Assembly: GCA_900768515.1 (NCBI GenBank)
Contig: CAAGDG010000058.1
Coordinates: 14,235 to 78,234 of the forward strand
Length of the DNA stretch: 64,000 nucleotides
Direction of reading: 5' to 3'
DNA from: Lentisphaeria bacterium
Lineage (GTDB): Bacteria; Verrucomicrobiota; Lentisphaeria; Victivallales; Victivallaceae
Within the stretch, counting starts at the first letter, position 1. Every line of letters begins with the position of its first letter. Below the pieces are notes generated by a model that searched no databases, was not told the DNA's origin, and worked only from the letters and a program-made list of their open reading frames with translations. The translations under genes were made by a program, and so were the position numbers. Below, one piece after another: positions 26,582-35,528 of the stretch.

Positions 26582-26602
26582 TAGTGTTTTGCCATTTTTG
26601 AT

Positions 26603-26631
26603 TTGAAAAACAGCAGTTGCGCCGCTAATTT
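26603..26631 (+). promoter_or_regulatory. possible promoter of the small lipoprotein gene
   Basis: TTGAAA (26603-26608) and TAATTT (26626-26631) are 17 bases apart. The transcript leader would be about 50 nt and contains GGAGGAG just before the GTG start. Confidence 0.45.
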
Positions 26632-26689
26632 ATGCGGAGGGGGGCACGAAAGTCCGGGCCACCTCGACAGCCAGGGAGGAGTTACCGCC

Positions 26690-27190
26690 GTGAAAAAAAT
26701 GATGAAAATGTGCTGCGCCGCCGCGCTCCTTGCCCTCTGCGGCTGCGTCTCGTTCGAGTATGAGGGGAATCGGGAACCGAATCCCACCAGCGACGTTCAG
26801 GTCTACACCGACGCCACCCGGATCGACCGCCCCTATCAGGTGCTCGGCCGAGCCTCCGCCTCCGGAAGCTACCTCGACGTCTCCCGCGAGAAACTTCAGG
26901 CCAAACTGGTTTCGGAAGCCAGGAAACACGGAGCCGACGCCATTCTGATCACGGAGCAGCAGGTCGTTTCCGACGGGGTCCAGCGCAACGCCCCGCTATT
27001 CGAGAGCGCGTTCGACTACGACGACACCAGCCGCAGCTGGCGGCAGATCTACAAGGACGTTGACCTCAATTACGGCAGTGTGCGGGGAACTCCGACCGAT
27101 ACCACAACCCTGACCAGTTACCGCCGGATTCTGCGTGCGGAATTTCTGAAATACTCCCCGCAGACGACGCCGGAAGCGGATCGGCCGTAA
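26690..27190 (+). CDS. small lipoprotein of unknown function
   Basis: The 166-residue product starts at GTG 26690, with GGAGGAG eight bases ahead. The signal sequence ends in the lipobox LALCGC near residue 19. The mature part includes RPYQVLGRASASGSYLDVSR and an ALKHGADAILITEQ-like stretch (SEARKHGADAILIT), which resembles small outer-membrane lipoproteins with a YbjQ/DUF4156-type fold. The resemblance is loose. It diverges from dapA and converges with the Prc protease gene. No enzyme motif is visible. Confidence 0.75.
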   Translation: MKKMMKMCCAAALLALCGCVSFEYEGNREPNPTSDVQVYTDATRIDRPYQVLGRASASGSYLDVSREKLQAKLVSEARKHGADAILITEQQVVSDGVQRNAPLFESAFDYDDTSRSWRQIYKDVDLNYGSVRGTPTDTTTLTSYRRILRAEFLKYSPQTTPEADRP

Positions 27191-27211
27191 CCCGCCTTTC
27201 CCGAAAAATCA

Positions 27212-27254
27212 GCGCCCCGCCGGAACGATCCGCAGCGGGGCGCGAAATTTTTTT
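27212..27254. terminator. bidirectional terminator
   Basis: A 9-bp GC stem (27212-27220 with 27235-27243) has an inner CGG/CCG extension. T-runs follow on both strands: TTTTTTT at 27248-27254 on +, and the complement of AAAAA at 27204-27208 on -. It serves the small lipoprotein gene and the convergent protease gene. Confidence 0.85.
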
Positions 27255-27272
27255 ACAACCCGGCGGCGGGGA

Positions 27273-29489
27273 TCACTTTCCCTCCTTCCGGGAACCGTCG
27301 GCGATCATTGCGGCAAGATCGGCGGCAACGGCAGCGGCCTCCCGCAGAGCGGGATCGGTGTTTTCACTCTTATCCTTCTGCTGCTCCGCCCGGCCGCCCT
27401 GCAGGGAATCCACACCGGAACCGGAAACACTCTGTTCGAGTTTGTCGGCCTCCTCCTGAACGCTCTTTTCCTGCTGATATTCGTGCCAGCGCGCCTCTTC
27501 GTTGAGCGAAATCTCCTTCTTGTCGCGGAACTTTTTAAACAGTTCAATCTGCTTTTTCAGTTTATTGAACTCCGGATTTGCGGCCACCCGTTCTTCCGAA
27601 GCTTTTTTCAGCAAAGCGATGCGATGCTCCAGCACCGGATCGATCCGCTGATAAGATGCGGGAGCGATCGAATCCCAGGGTAGATGATGATCCATGAAAA
27701 GTTCGCCGACCTCCATCTGCTCAGTCAGGCTCGGCAGCTGAATGTCCGGCTCGATCCCGAGCTGCTGGACCGATCCGCCGGCGATCCGGTAGAACATCGC
27801 GGTCTCGTAGGTCGCGGCCCCGGCCGGGAAGTTCTGCCCGATGAACTTCAAATAGCGGTCCAGCGGAGCGACTTCCAGCACGGTTCCCTTTCCGAAGGTC
27901 CGGCTGTCGCCCACCACCACCGCCCGGCAGTAATCCCGGAGCGCAGCGGTGAAAATCTCCGCCGCGGAAGCGGTCAATTTGCTGGTGATGATCACCAGCG
28001 GACCGGCGTACACCTGTTCAGGATCATCGTCGCTGGCAACCTTGATCTGCCGGTTCGAGGTGCGGGTCTGCACCACCGGGCCGGTCGGAATGAACAATCC
28101 GGTCAGCAAAATCGCCTCCGGCAAACTGCCGCCGCCGTTGCGGCGCAGGTCCATGACCACCGCGTCAACCTTGTCCTTCTTGAACGATTCCAGAATCCGG
28201 CGCACGTCGCGGGTGCAGCTTTTGAAATCGGCATCGCCGCGGTAGGCGGCATCGAAATCCATATAGAAACTGGGCAGTTCGATCACGCCGATCTTCCACG
28301 GTTCGCCGCCGCCCTTGCGCGGAATCGTGAGAATCCGGCCGCTGGCTTCGCTCTCTTTGAGTTCAACCTTGTCCCGGGTGATGGTGATGGTCTCCGGGAC
28401 CGCGTTGCGCCCCTTGGCGCCGGGGAGCACCGTCAGCGTGACCTTGCTCCCCGCCGGACCGCGGATCAGCTTGACCGCGTTGGAGACCGACATGTCGACC
28501 ACGTCGACCGCTTCACCACCCTCCTGGGCGACGGCAATGATCCGGTCCTCGACCTTCAGGTCGCCCTGCTTCGCCGCCGGACCGCCGGGCACGATGCCGA
28601 CCACACGGATGTAACCGTCGTCACTGGTCAAAGTCGCTCCGATCCCGGTCAGCGACAGACTCATCGAGATGTCGAAATCCTCATCCAGCTTGGGCGGCAT
28701 GTAGTTGGAATGGGGGCCAAACACTTCGGCCAGCGCATTGAGATAGAGTCCCAGAATATCCAGCCGGTCCTTCTGGTCAATCTCATTGCCGATGTCGCGG
28801 AGGCGGCGCAGCACTTTTTCCTCCGGACTCTTGCCCTCCCACTGAGCGACGACGGAAGCGGCGGCCTCCTGTTCCTTCTCCTTCTGGTCAACCTCTTTCT
28901 TTTCGGCGGCTTTCCGGGCGCGCTCCTCGGCGGCGGCCCGTTCCGAAAGCCGGTAGTAGAGCAGATCGTTCTTGAGCCGCTTCATCCAGAGCTCCCGCAG
29001 CTCCTTCTCATCGGCGGGACGCGGCAGCTTGCGGCGGTCCGGCACGAAAGTCTCGTCGGAGGTGAAATCGACCGGCGTCTTGAGCCGCTCCTCCGCAAAG
29101 ATCCGGAACTCCCGGTTCCGGCGGCGGAACAGGTCGTAAACGCGGAATGCGAAATCCACTTTCCCCGCCTTGAGATTGGATGCGAGCAGGTCCCGTTCCG
29201 GCAGAAATTCGGCCACATCCTTGGCGGTAAAGACGATATGGTTCGGATCGAGCAGATCAAAGTAGGCGTCGAAAAGCTGATGCGAAAACTGCGTATCCAG
29301 CGCCTGAGGGCGGTAGTGGCTGTTTTCGAAGAGCCTCGATGTGAGCCGGGCGATCGCGCCGAGCTGTTCGTCGGTATAGGATGCGCCTCCTTTTGCCGGA
29401 GCCGTCGGCGCCGCGGCGGGAAGCAGGAACATGACAAAGAGAAACGCGACAAACAAAGAGAAGCGTATCAGCTGTTTTCTGATTTCCAT
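27273..29489 (-). CDS. prc: tail-specific (C-terminal processing) protease, S41 family
   Basis: The 738-residue periplasmic protease resembles Prc/Tsp. It has an N-terminal membrane or signal segment (about 10-28), a long helical N-domain, a charged Lys/Glu-rich insert (about 205-235), a PDZ domain (near ISMSLSLTGIGATL through VLPGA) and the catalytic domain with Ser508 (LTASAAEIF) and Lys534 (TFGKGTV). Length and order match E. coli Prc. The start at 29489 has GAGGAA eight bases upstream and puts the membrane segment at the N-terminus; the frame is open further up to 29582. It is expected to trim or degrade periplasmic proteins, including prepilin-like or lipoprotein substrates. Confidence 0.9.
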   Translation of the reverse strand: MEIRKQLIRFSLFVAFLFVMFLLPAAAPTAPAKGGASYTDEQLGAIARLTSRLFENSHYRPQALDTQFSHQLFDAYFDLLDPNHIVFTAKDVAEFLPERDLLASNLKAGKVDFAFRVYDLFRRRNREFRIFAEERLKTPVDFTSDETFVPDRRKLPRPADEKELRELWMKRLKNDLLYYRLSERAAAEERARKAAEKKEVDQKEKEQEAAASVVAQWEGKSPEEKVLRRLRDIGNEIDQKDRLDILGLYLNALAEVFGPHSNYMPPKLDEDFDISMSLSLTGIGATLTSDDGYIRVVGIVPGGPAAKQGDLKVEDRIIAVAQEGGEAVDVVDMSVSNAVKLIRGPAGSKVTLTVLPGAKGRNAVPETITITRDKVELKESEASGRILTIPRKGGGEPWKIGVIELPSFYMDFDAAYRGDADFKSCTRDVRRILESFKKDKVDAVVMDLRRNGGGSLPEAILLTGLFIPTGPVVQTRTSNRQIKVASDDDPEQVYAGPLVIITSKLTASAAEIFTAALRDYCRAVVVGDSRTFGKGTVLEVAPLDRYLKFIGQNFPAGAATYETAMFYRIAGGSVQQLGIEPDIQLPSLTEQMEVGELFMDHHLPWDSIAPASYQRIDPVLEHRIALLKKASEERVAANPEFNKLKKQIELFKKFRDKKEISLNEEARWHEYQQEKSVQEEADKLEQSVSGSGVDSLQGGRAEQQKDKSENTDPALREAAAVAADLAAMIADGSRKEGK

Positions 29490-29609
29490 AAAAAAGTTCC
29501 TCGCAGGAATTACCGGTTGCATATTATGAATATTCGTTAATGTAACACATCTTAACAAATTTTGAAAGCGGAAAACGGACACTTCGCTTTTTTTTTCCGT
29601 TTAAAAAGC

Positions 29610-29689
29610 TATATTAGATCAAAAACGGTCCGGACAGCCGCCGGGACCCCGGTCCGGAAAAAATGTCCGGCTGCACACGGACCGGTCCG
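29610..29689 (+). promoter_or_regulatory. -10 box and palindrome ahead of the debranching enzyme
   Basis: TATATT at 29610-29615 is a likely -10 without a good -35. In the leader, CGGACCGGTCCG at 29678-29689 is a perfect 12-bp palindrome, and GGTCCGG recurs several times between 29627 and 29690. This could be an operator or a structured leader. Confidence 0.45.
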
Positions 29690-29706
29690 GCAGGAAGGAG
29701 CCTGAC

Positions 29707-32700
29707 ATGCTGCAACAGAGTATCCGTCCGGAAAGGACGATTTTTCACTGCGGAGACACCGTGACATTCCGGCTTTCGGCAACCGGCGGCCGCCCCGGAA
29801 GGGCGGTGCTGCGTTCAAACATCGGCAGAGCCGCAGTCCGCAGGCAGGAACTGATCCGCTTCACCGAGGAGCAGCACCGGCCCGACGGACTCGACTGGTT
29901 CGACCGGGAGATGATCCCCGACGGGCCGGACGCCTTCCGGTTGACCCTGCCCCTCACGGAAGTCGGCATTTTCGAGGCGAAATGCTTCTTTTTCCCGGAG
30001 AACGGCAGCGCCCTGGAGTGGGCGGAGGGCGAGAATTTCCGCCTGAAGGTGGAAAGCGCCGCCAGCATCTGCGCAAACACCATCTACTGCGCTTTTGTCC
30101 GCCAGTTCGGGCCGAACCGCGACCTGCCCTTCGCGCCGGCGGAAGCGCCCGGCGTCGAGGAACTGGACCGGGCCGGCTACACGGTGATCCCCCCTTCCGG
30201 CACCTTTCGCGGTCTGATCGGGGAACTCGACCATATTTTCGGGGCGCTGGGGTGCAGGATTCTCCAGCTTCTGCCGATCCACCCGGCGCCGACCCAATAC
30301 GGGCGGATGGGCCGTTTCGGCAGTCCGTTCGCGGCGATCGACTACTTCAACGTCGATCCGGCGCTGGCCGAATTCGACCGGAAACGCACCCCGATGGAAC
30401 AGTTCGGCGAACTGGTGGACGCCGTCCACGGCCGCGACGGCCGGATCTTCCTCGACATCCCGGTCAACCACACCGGTTGGGCTTCGAAACTCCAGGAGGA
30501 ACACCCCGACTACTTCGTGCGGCGCACCGACGGAACTTTCGAAAGTCCCGGCGCCTGGGGCGTCGAATGGGCCGACCTCTGCAAACTCAACTACCGCGAC
30601 GCCAAAGTCCGCGAACTGATGGCCAAGGTCTTCCTCTTCTGGTGCGGCCGGGGCGTGGACGGCTTCCGGTGTGACGCCGGATACATGCTCCCGGAGGCGG
30701 CGTGGGACTACATCGTCGCCCGGGTCCGGCGGGAATATCCCGACACCGTTTTTCTGCTCGAAGGACTCGGCGGGCCGCTCGCCGTGCAGGAGCGGCTGCT
30801 CGGCAGCTCCGGGCTCGACTGGGGATACTCCGAACTCTTTCAGCAGTACACCCGGGACCAGATCGCCGGCGGGTTTCCCTACATCGACCGCTGCAGCCGC
30901 CGTTTCGGCTCCCTGATCCATTTTGCGGAGACCCACGACAACAACCGGCTGGCGGCGACCTCGCAGACCTTTTCCCGGCTCCGGTTTCTGGTCACGGCGC
31001 TGCTCTCGGAAGGGGGCGGCTTCGGCTTCGCCAACGGCGCGGAATTTTTCGCCGCGGAAAAAATCGACGTCCACGGCAGCAATGGACTCAACTGGGGGGC
31101 GGAACCCAATCTGGTCCCCCTGATCCGGCAGTTGAACACCCTGCTGGCCGACCACCCCGCCTTTCTTCCGGAGGCGGAAGTGGAGCTGATCCAGACCGGA
31201 CCGGGCAACGTGATCGCGGCGCGCCGTTCCGCGCCGGACGGCGCCCGTCTGCTGATTCTGCTGAATCTGGATTGCGAACACGCTGCGATCGTCCAGTGGC
31301 CCCGGGATGCGGTCCGGGAGGAGTCGGGCACCGACCTGCTCGGCGGCGGCCCGGTCCGTTTCCAGCGCGAAGGGGCGGTCTGTTCGGCGACGCTCCCTCC
31401 CGGAGCCGGATTCTGCATCGCCTTCGACGACTACCGGATTCCAACGCTCCCCCCGGACCGGGAACCGCCCCGGGTGGCCGCTCAGCGGGCCGACGCCATG
31501 GCACTGGCCGCATTCGCCGCCCTCGCCGGTCCCCGGCGCGAACCTCCGGAGAATGCCGGGCAAAAAATGCTCGAAAATCCCGCGGAGTTCTGCCGCCGGG
31601 CCGCTGAACTGCCGCTGCCGCCGGTCACTCGCTGGCGCGCGGAACGCGATCCCCGCCGGCGGGTCATGGTTCCTCCGGGTGATTTGCTGCTGATCGAATG
31701 CGAACGCCGTTTCCGCTTCCGGATCGTCGAAGCGCGGGAGACCGTCGCATCCGGCGGCGGCCTGACCGGACCGGACGGCGGCCGCTTTGCGCTGACAACG
31801 CTTCCCGCCAATCCGGGAGGCGCCGCCCGGGTGCTCCGGCTCGAAATCGCCATGTTCGATGAATCGGGCCGGACCGAACGCGCTTCCGGGGAACTGGTGC
31901 TCCTGCCGAAGGCGTCGGAATGCCGGATCCGGCTCTCCGCCGACGCCCGGGAGCTGGAAAAGCGCCGTCTCTTCGCCTTCGCCTCCAACGACACCGGCGG
32001 TCTGAGCTACTTCCGGGCGGCCTGGGGAGAACTCTCCAGCAAGTACGAGGCGGTGCTTGCCGCCAATGCGAATCCCGACTATCCGGTTGACCGCCACACC
32101 ATGCTGACCCGTCTGCGGATGTGGGTCCGGGTCAACGGCTTCTCCCAGAAAGTGGACGTCGATTCGCTCGAACGCTTCACCGCCGATCCCGGCAACCGCG
32201 CCCGCTGGGAGTTCGCCATCCCGGTCGGACAGGGGTGCAGAATGCGGTTCGACATCGAATTTGAAGGGGCGCTCTCCGGCGACGCGGTCCGCTTCCGGAT
32301 CCACCGCCACCGCAGTTCCGGTCCCGGGGAGCCGGAGGACGCGACCCCGGCCACAATCATCGTGCGCCCCGACCTGGAAGACCGGATCAACCACGAGGTC
32401 ACCAAAGCATTCACCGGTCCGGAGCAGCGCTTTCCGGCGGCGGTCCGGCCGCTGCCGAACGGTTTTGATTTCGCTCCGGCGGAACGCAACCTCTCGTTCC
32501 GGATGGAACCGGGAAGCTTCACGTCACAGCCGGAGTGGTACTACATGGTGGACCTCCCCGCGGAACGTGACTACGGGCTGGAGGACAAAACCGACCTCTT
32601 CAGCCCCGGCTACGGAGAGTTTCTCCTCCGGGGTGGCGACTGCGGCGTGCTGACCGCGATCGTGACCACCAGCCGCACCCGGGACCTGCCGATCCGCTGG

Positions 32701-33918
32701 CCGGACCCGGCGGAACCGGCCGGAGAGTGCGCCCCCGGCGACCTCTACCTGCCGGCGCTCCGGCGTTTCGTAACCCGACGCGACCGCTTCTCAACGGTGA
32801 TCGCCGGATATCCGTGGTTCCTCGACTGGGGTCGCGACACCTTGATCGCCCTGCGCGGACTGGCCGGATCCGAATTCCGGGAGGAGTCCGCCGCGATCCT
32901 CCGGCAGTTCGCCTGCTTTGAACGCAAAGGAACCATCCCCAACATGATCCGCGGCCTCGACGACGCCAACCGCGACACCAGCGACGCTCCGCTCTACCTC
33001 GTCGTCGCGGTCCGCGACTGGATCGGGGCGACCGGCGACCGTTCTCTGCTCGACGCCGACTGCGGCGGCAGAACGTTGCGCGAAGTGCTCCGTTCCATCG
33101 TCGACAACTATCAGGCGGGAACGCCCAACGGCATCGCCATGGATCCGAAGAGCAAACTTGTCTTCAGTCCCTCTCACTTCACCTGGATGGACACCAACTT
33201 CCCCGCCGGAACCCCCCGGGAGGGATATCCGATCGAAATCCAGGCGCTCTGGTACGCGGCACTCGAATTTCTCGGCGAAGAGGATCGGACGCTGCGATCC
33301 CTGGCCGACGAGGTCGCGGCCGGCATTGAACGGCTCTTCTTCACCCACCCGGACGGCCGCTGCGCCGACTGCCTGCACGCCGGAGCGGGAACCCCGGCGG
33401 CAAACGCCTCTCCGGACGACCACATCCGGCCCAACCAGCTTCTCGCGCTGACACTCGGCGCGGTCCGGGCCCCTGAGAAGCGGCGGCGGATTCTGGAAGC
33501 CTGCGAGGAGCTGCTGGTGCCGGGAGGCATCCGCTCTCTGGCCGACCGGCCGGTGAGTTTCCAGCTCCCGGTCCGGCTGGACGGCAGACTGCTCAACGAT
33601 CCGGAGCGTCCCTACCGCGGCCATTACAGCGGCCCCGAAAACACCTCGCGCAAAGTCGCCTACCACAACGGGACCGTCTGGTGCTGGCCCTTCCCCGCCT
33701 ACTGTGAAGCGCTCTACCTGACCGGCGGGGAACCTGTGCGCGAGCGGGCGCTGGCACTGCTGCTCTCGGCCGCACACTACTTTGAATCGACCGTCCCCGG
33801 CGAACTGCCGGAGGTCGCCGACGGGGACGCTCCCCACCGCGCGGGCGGCTGTTTCGCCCAGGCGTGGAGCGTGTCGGAGTTCTTCCGCGTCCTCCGGCTG
33901 CTGAACGCGGAGAGGTAG
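29707..33918 (+). CDS. bifunctional glycogen debranching enzyme (GH13 + GH133 fusion)
   Basis: The 1403-residue cytoplasmic protein joins two enzymes. The N-terminal half is a GH13 alpha-amylase-type barrel with nucleophile Asp323 (GFRCDAG), acid Glu352 (FLLEGLG) and Asp411 (ETHDNN), preceded by a small beta domain. The C-terminal part, from about 1020, is a GH133 amylo-1,6-glucosidase with GYPWFLDWGRDT (Asp1040, Asp1044) and the PIEIQALWY segment. This is the order of eukaryotic debranching enzyme, where GH13 transfers maltosyl units and GH133 removes the remaining branch glucose. AAGGAG lies just before the ATG. The next gene starts five bases after its stop. Activity is inferred from intact catalytic residues. 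Confidence 0.87.
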   Translation: MLQQSIRPERTIFHCGDTVTFRLSATGGRPGRAVLRSNIGRAAVRRQELIRFTEEQHRPDGLDWFDREMIPDGPDAFRLTLPLTEVGIFEAKCFFFPENGSALEWAEGENFRLKVESAASICANTIYCAFVRQFGPNRDLPFAPAEAPGVEELDRAGYTVIPPSGTFRGLIGELDHIFGALGCRILQLLPIHPAPTQYGRMGRFGSPFAAIDYFNVDPALAEFDRKRTPMEQFGELVDAVHGRDGRIFLDIPVNHTGWASKLQEEHPDYFVRRTDGTFESPGAWGVEWADLCKLNYRDAKVRELMAKVFLFWCGRGVDGFRCDAGYMLPEAAWDYIVARVRREYPDTVFLLEGLGGPLAVQERLLGSSGLDWGYSELFQQYTRDQIAGGFPYIDRCSRRFGSLIHFAETHDNNRLAATSQTFSRLRFLVTALLSEGGGFGFANGAEFFAAEKIDVHGSNGLNWGAEPNLVPLIRQLNTLLADHPAFLPEAEVELIQTGPGNVIAARRSAPDGARLLILLNLDCEHAAIVQWPRDAVREESGTDLLGGGPVRFQREGAVCSATLPPGAGFCIAFDDYRIPTLPPDREPPRVAAQRADAMALAAFAALAGPRREPPENAGQKMLENPAEFCRRAAELPLPPVTRWRAERDPRRRVMVPPGDLLLIECERRFRFRIVEARETVASGGGLTGPDGGRFALTTLPANPGGAARVLRLEIAMFDESGRTERASGELVLLPKASECRIRLSADARELEKRRLFAFASNDTGGLSYFRAAWGELSSKYEAVLAANANPDYPVDRHTMLTRLRMWVRVNGFSQKVDVDSLERFTADPGNRARWEFAIPVGQGCRMRFDIEFEGALSGDAVRFRIHRHRSSGPGEPEDATPATIIVRPDLEDRINHEVTKAFTGPEQRFPAAVRPLPNGFDFAPAERNLSFRMEPGSFTSQPEWYYMVDLPAERDYGLEDKTDLFSPGYGEFLLRGGDCGVLTAIVTTSRTRDLPIRWPDPAEPAGECAPGDLYLPALRRFVTRRDRFSTVIAGYPWFLDWGRDTLIALRGLAGSEFREESAAILRQFACFERKGTIPNMIRGLDDANRDTSDAPLYLVVAVRDWIGATGDRSLLDADCGGRTLREVLRSIVDNYQAGTPNGIAMDPKSKLVFSPSHFTWMDTNFPAGTPREGYPIEIQALWYAALEFLGEEDRTLRSLADEVAAGIERLFFTHPDGRCADCLHAGAGTPAANASPDDHIRPNQLLALTLGAVRAPEKRRRILEACEELLVPGGIRSLADRPVSFQLPVRLDGRLLNDPERPYRGHYSGPENTSRKVAYHNGTVWCWPFPAYCEALYLTGGEPVRERALALLLSAAHYFESTVPGELPEVADGDAPHRAGGCFAQAWSVSEFFRVLRLLNAER

Positions 33919-33922
33919 CGAA

Positions 33923-35446
33923 ATGAAGCTGCTCTGGCGCAACCTCTGGCTGGCCGACGGATCCGGCTCCCCCCTTCGCCGCCGCTGTGTGCTGACCGAC
34001 GGGGACGAAGTGGTCGCGGTGGAACCGGAGATCACCGCCTCCGCCGCCGACCGGACCGTCGAAATCGACGGAAAAATCCTGGCGCCGGGATTCCTCGACG
34101 TCCACAGCCACTCCGATCTTTCAATTCTGGCCCGGCCGGAGGGATTCGGCAAGATTTCGCAGGGGGTGACCGGAGAGGTCGTGGGAAACTGCGGACTCTC
34201 CCCCTTCCCGATCACGCCGCGCAACCGGGAGCACCTCCAGCAGCTCTGGCGGAAAAACGGCGTTGAAATCACCTGGGACGACTGCGCCGGTTACCTCGGA
34301 GAACTCCGCCGCCGCGGGGTGCGGCTCCGGATCACTCCCCTCTGCGGCCACAATACGCTGCGCGCCGCCGTCGCGGGGTACGAACAGCGGGAACTCTCCG
34401 GGAAACAGCTTGAAGAGATGGAGCAACTGCTTGAAACCGCACTCCGGCAGGGGGCGGCGGGACTCTCGACCGGACTGCTCTACGTGCCGGGAGAGTTCGC
34501 CACCGACGAGGAGCTGTTCCGACTGCTCCGGGTCGTGCAGCGCCACAACGCGCTCCACGCCACCCATCTGCGCAGCGAAGGAGACCGGTTGCTCGAATCA
34601 CTGGAGTCGACGCTCGAAACCGCCCGAAGAGCCGGTCTCGAACGGCTCCAGATCAGCCACTTCAAAACCGCGGGCGCCGCCAACTGGGGAAAACTCGACG
34701 CCGCAATCATGCTGCTCGAAGCAGCCCGGAACGGAGGAATGAAACTCTTTGTCGACCGCTATCCCTACACCGAATCGATGACCCAGCTGAGCGTGATCCT
34801 GCCGGGAAAGTGGAGTTCGCTCGACGACTCCGCCCTCATGCGGCGCCTGGAGACGCCGGAAGAGGCGGTCCGGCTCGAACAGGAGCTGACCGACTCTCGG
34901 AGCACTGACTCCTGGCGCACGGTCCGGCTGATCGGGACCGCAGCCCCCGCCTTCCAGCGCTACGCCGGCTGGACCTTCGACCGGATCGCCGCGGCGGAAA
35001 ATCAGCCGCCCGCCGCCGTCGCGGTCCGGATTCTGGCGGCCGACGCGACCGGCGCCGGCGCCGGATTCCGCGGCATGTCCGAGGAGAATCTCTCCCGGAT
35101 TCTGGCGCTCGACTGGTGCGTCTGCGGCAGCGACGAGAATGCGCGGCCCGCCGACGACTCCATCGGTCGCGGACACCCCCGCGCCTTCGGAAGTTTCCCG
35201 CGGTTTCTGCGGATGCGGCTCGACGCCGGGGAGTCCATCGAATCAGCGGTCCGCCGGCTCACCGCGCTTCCCGCTGAAATCTTCCAGCGCGAAAGGCAGG
35301 GACGGATCGCACCGGGATTCCACGCCGATTTTGCAGCGTTCGACCCGGATACGATCAACTCCTCCGCAGATTTTCTCTCTCCTCACACGCCGGCCGAAGG
35401 CATTCTGCTGACCGCGATCGGCGGCGAAATCATCTACCGCCCCTGA
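33923..35446 (+). CDS. N-acyl-D-amino-acid deacylase-like amidohydrolase
   Basis: The 507-residue amidohydrolase resembles D-aminoacylase. It has the metal-binding DVHSHSD (59-65), the GNCGLSPFP segment containing the metal-bridging Cys, HATHLRSEGD, ISHFKTAG and the SDENARPADDSIGRGHPRAFG block. The likely reaction is hydrolysis of N-acyl-D-amino acids or a related peptide-like dipeptide, releasing the D-amino acid. It has no signal peptide. It begins five bases after the debranching enzyme stop with GGAGAGG upstream, so the two genes are cotranscribed, although their functions do not obviously connect. Confidence 0.85.
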   Translation: MKLLWRNLWLADGSGSPLRRRCVLTDGDEVVAVEPEITASAADRTVEIDGKILAPGFLDVHSHSDLSILARPEGFGKISQGVTGEVVGNCGLSPFPITPRNREHLQQLWRKNGVEITWDDCAGYLGELRRRGVRLRITPLCGHNTLRAAVAGYEQRELSGKQLEEMEQLLETALRQGAAGLSTGLLYVPGEFATDEELFRLLRVVQRHNALHATHLRSEGDRLLESLESTLETARRAGLERLQISHFKTAGAANWGKLDAAIMLLEAARNGGMKLFVDRYPYTESMTQLSVILPGKWSSLDDSALMRRLETPEEAVRLEQELTDSRSTDSWRTVRLIGTAAPAFQRYAGWTFDRIAAAENQPPAAVAVRILAADATGAGAGFRGMSEENLSRILALDWCVCGSDENARPADDSIGRGHPRAFGSFPRFLRMRLDAGESIESAVRRLTALPAEIFQRERQGRIAPGFHADFAAFDPDTINSSADFLSPHTPAEGILLTAIGGEIIYRP

Positions 35447-35470
35447 GGAGAAATCCCGAACACGACAACA

Positions 35471-35507
35471 GGGGCGTTCCCCCGAAAAGGAACGCCCCCG
35501 TATGTTT
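35471..35507. terminator. hairpin between convergent genes
   Basis: A perfect 10-bp stem (GGGGCGTTCC 35471-35480 with GGAACGCCCC 35489-35498) is followed on + by CGTATGTTTT. The T-run is offset, so termination may be modest. Confidence 0.6.
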
Positions 35508-35528
35508 TCTACCGGTTCCGGCGGGAAG

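Noticed and set aside
26641..26662. A GAAAGTCCGGGC stretch like the start of bacterial RNase P RNA
   Set aside because: Only about a dozen bases match, the 3' conserved parts are absent and only about 50 bases separate it from the GTG start of the lipoprotein gene.
27684..29540. A 618-codon open frame antisense to the Prc protease gene
   Set aside because: It has no recognisable domain and lies entirely opposite a gene with intact protease motifs.
29530..29582. Upstream start for the Prc protease
   Set aside because: It would bury the membrane segment behind 31 unrelated residues, while ATG 29489 has a ribosome site.
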